Below, piece by piece: positions 62,832 to 64,000 of a stretch of 64,000 bases of DNA. The stretch's first letter is position 1. Each line of letters begins with the position of its first letter. The notes under the pieces were generated by a model that did no database searches, was not told the origin of the DNA, and saw nothing but the letters and a program-made list of their open reading frames with translations. Origin of the DNA: Parus major (Eukaryota; Chordata; Aves; Passeriformes; Paridae). Position numbers and translations under genes: made by a program. The DNA lies in contig NC_031769.1 in the NCBI RefSeq assembly GCF_001522545.3, forward strand, positions 23,917,617-23,981,616, given 5' to 3'.

Positions 62832-64000
62832 GTATGTAACATTTGCATAAATTTATACTCATCTTTGAAGTGTGTGTTTTAATTTGTGGGAAGAGGAAGG
62901 GTTGTTTTCCTTTCCTCCAGAGAAAACAGGAGTTTGTTTGCTTCGGTATTTAGTAAAAGACCAAGCTACATGCACTTTAGTTCTGCAAATGTCTATCAAA
63001 GCCTTGCTTAAAGGATGAAGCTTGATTTATTTGCTTCCGGATTTAAAAAATTAAATATAAAGTATCCTAGATCTGTCTTTTCTCAAAAATTTTACTGTGA
63101 AAATTTAACACCTGTAGCACTTCAGGCTGTTGAAATACAATGAAAACTACTGTGATGGCTTTCTTAATAATACTTCCTGGAAGTTGAATCAATTAAGGAT
63201 ATATTTCTTTAAAGGTGACATTTAAAACCTTAAAATCAGGGTCTTGGTGCCCAAACCAGACTGTTCTTGTACGTTTTTTTAAATGGTTTTCTACTGGGAA
63301 AGTGCTTTGCTTCCAGTTATTGACCCTACAAAGTGGGTGAATAGAACAGGGAGACATTGATCTTTTTTTCTTTCCTTCTTGGAAAGAAAAGGTAAGTGGA
63401 GTTTCTTAGACGGGAGCTTTTATGTGTTAGACTTACCCTTAACGGGGTCGGTCACACGTGTGTCCCTCTGGGGCCCCTGGGAGGTGAAGTCTGGGTCACA
63501 GAGCGCTGTCACACCCTGCCTGGCATCTGCTGTGAAAACTGTGTGTTGGGTGGTGCTGCTGAAGAGCAGAGCTCAAAATAAATGCAGAGGACAGGCACTG
63601 CGTGGGCCTGAAACAGCCTCGTGTTGCCAGCTAATGAGAACTTGGCATATGATTGTAAAACACTCTGTTGAAGAATTGTCTGTGAGAGAGGGAAGCACCT
63701 GTCCTGCTTCTTGAATGTTTTCACCTGCCAGTTTGGGAGAAAGCCAGAGACTTGTGGTTTTTCTCCAGAGAAAGCCTTTTCAGTGCTGGCATAGATTTCA
63801 GAGGGGATAGTAAGTACTTAAAAGCTTCTTGAAGTTTCATTGTCTTTAATGCTCTCTGAACCATTAGTAAAGGTTCTTTATTTGTAGGTTTTGAGTTGAG
63901 TTTAAAACACAGTTTATGACTATCTTCTGTAGAAACTCTGGTTTTGTTTGCTTCTGTAAATCTGGGAAGGGACCTTTTGAAACATAACTTTTACAGGTGT
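62832..64000 (+). other. CASD1 intron 14 (runs off the window)
   Basis: AT-rich intron with a locally GC-richer patch at about 63410-63640. The next expected exon (human VVFHGMLFAFIYL) is not found before the right edge. Confidence 0.8.

Overview
The window is vertebrate nuclear DNA from a bird, most likely a passerine. The coding sequence agrees closely with avian COL1A2. The interspersed repeats are CR1 LINE 3' tails, avian-type LTRs, and one SINE with a tRNA-Ile head and a CR1 tail that matches the songbird family TguSINE1. The family name and the passerine call rest on recognition from memory, not on a search. Two assembly gaps are present, at 13837-13869 and 60854-61288.

The layout is two protein genes in tandem on the + strand. 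COL1A2 enters the window already inside its triple-helix region and runs to its stop codon at 28084. All 41 exons from number 12 to the last, number 52, can be placed. The 3' UTR extends to about 28.85 kb and carries a proximal and a distal group of poly(A) signals. Two miR-29 sites and one let-7 site lie between them. About 11 kb of AT-rich intergenic DNA follows. It holds the tRNA-Ile-derived SINE (32326-32461), a near-canonical tRNA-Asn(GUU) on the minus strand abutting a CR1 tail (34498-34653), and a longer CR1 fragment (39292-39586).

A CpG island at about 39.73-40.67 kb is the promoter of CASD1. Its first 14 exons (codons 1-606 of about 797) are in the window and the gene continues past the right edge. 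Neither intron 50 of COL1A2 nor intron 12 of CASD1 is free of mobile DNA: each carries an LTR-type insertion.

The two genes are unrelated in function. COL1A2 encodes the alpha-2 chain of type I collagen, a secreted matrix protein. CASD1 encodes the Golgi sialic-acid 9-O-acetyltransferase. Their order and orientation match the conserved vertebrate COL1A2-CASD1 synteny, so the adjacency is ancestral and does not imply an operon-like unit. I found no evidence of a wholly new biological system. The observations most worth checking are the tRNA-Asn/CR1 composite, the placement of the microRNA sites relative to alternative poly(A) signals, and a strong-context upstream ATG that overlaps the CASD1 start.
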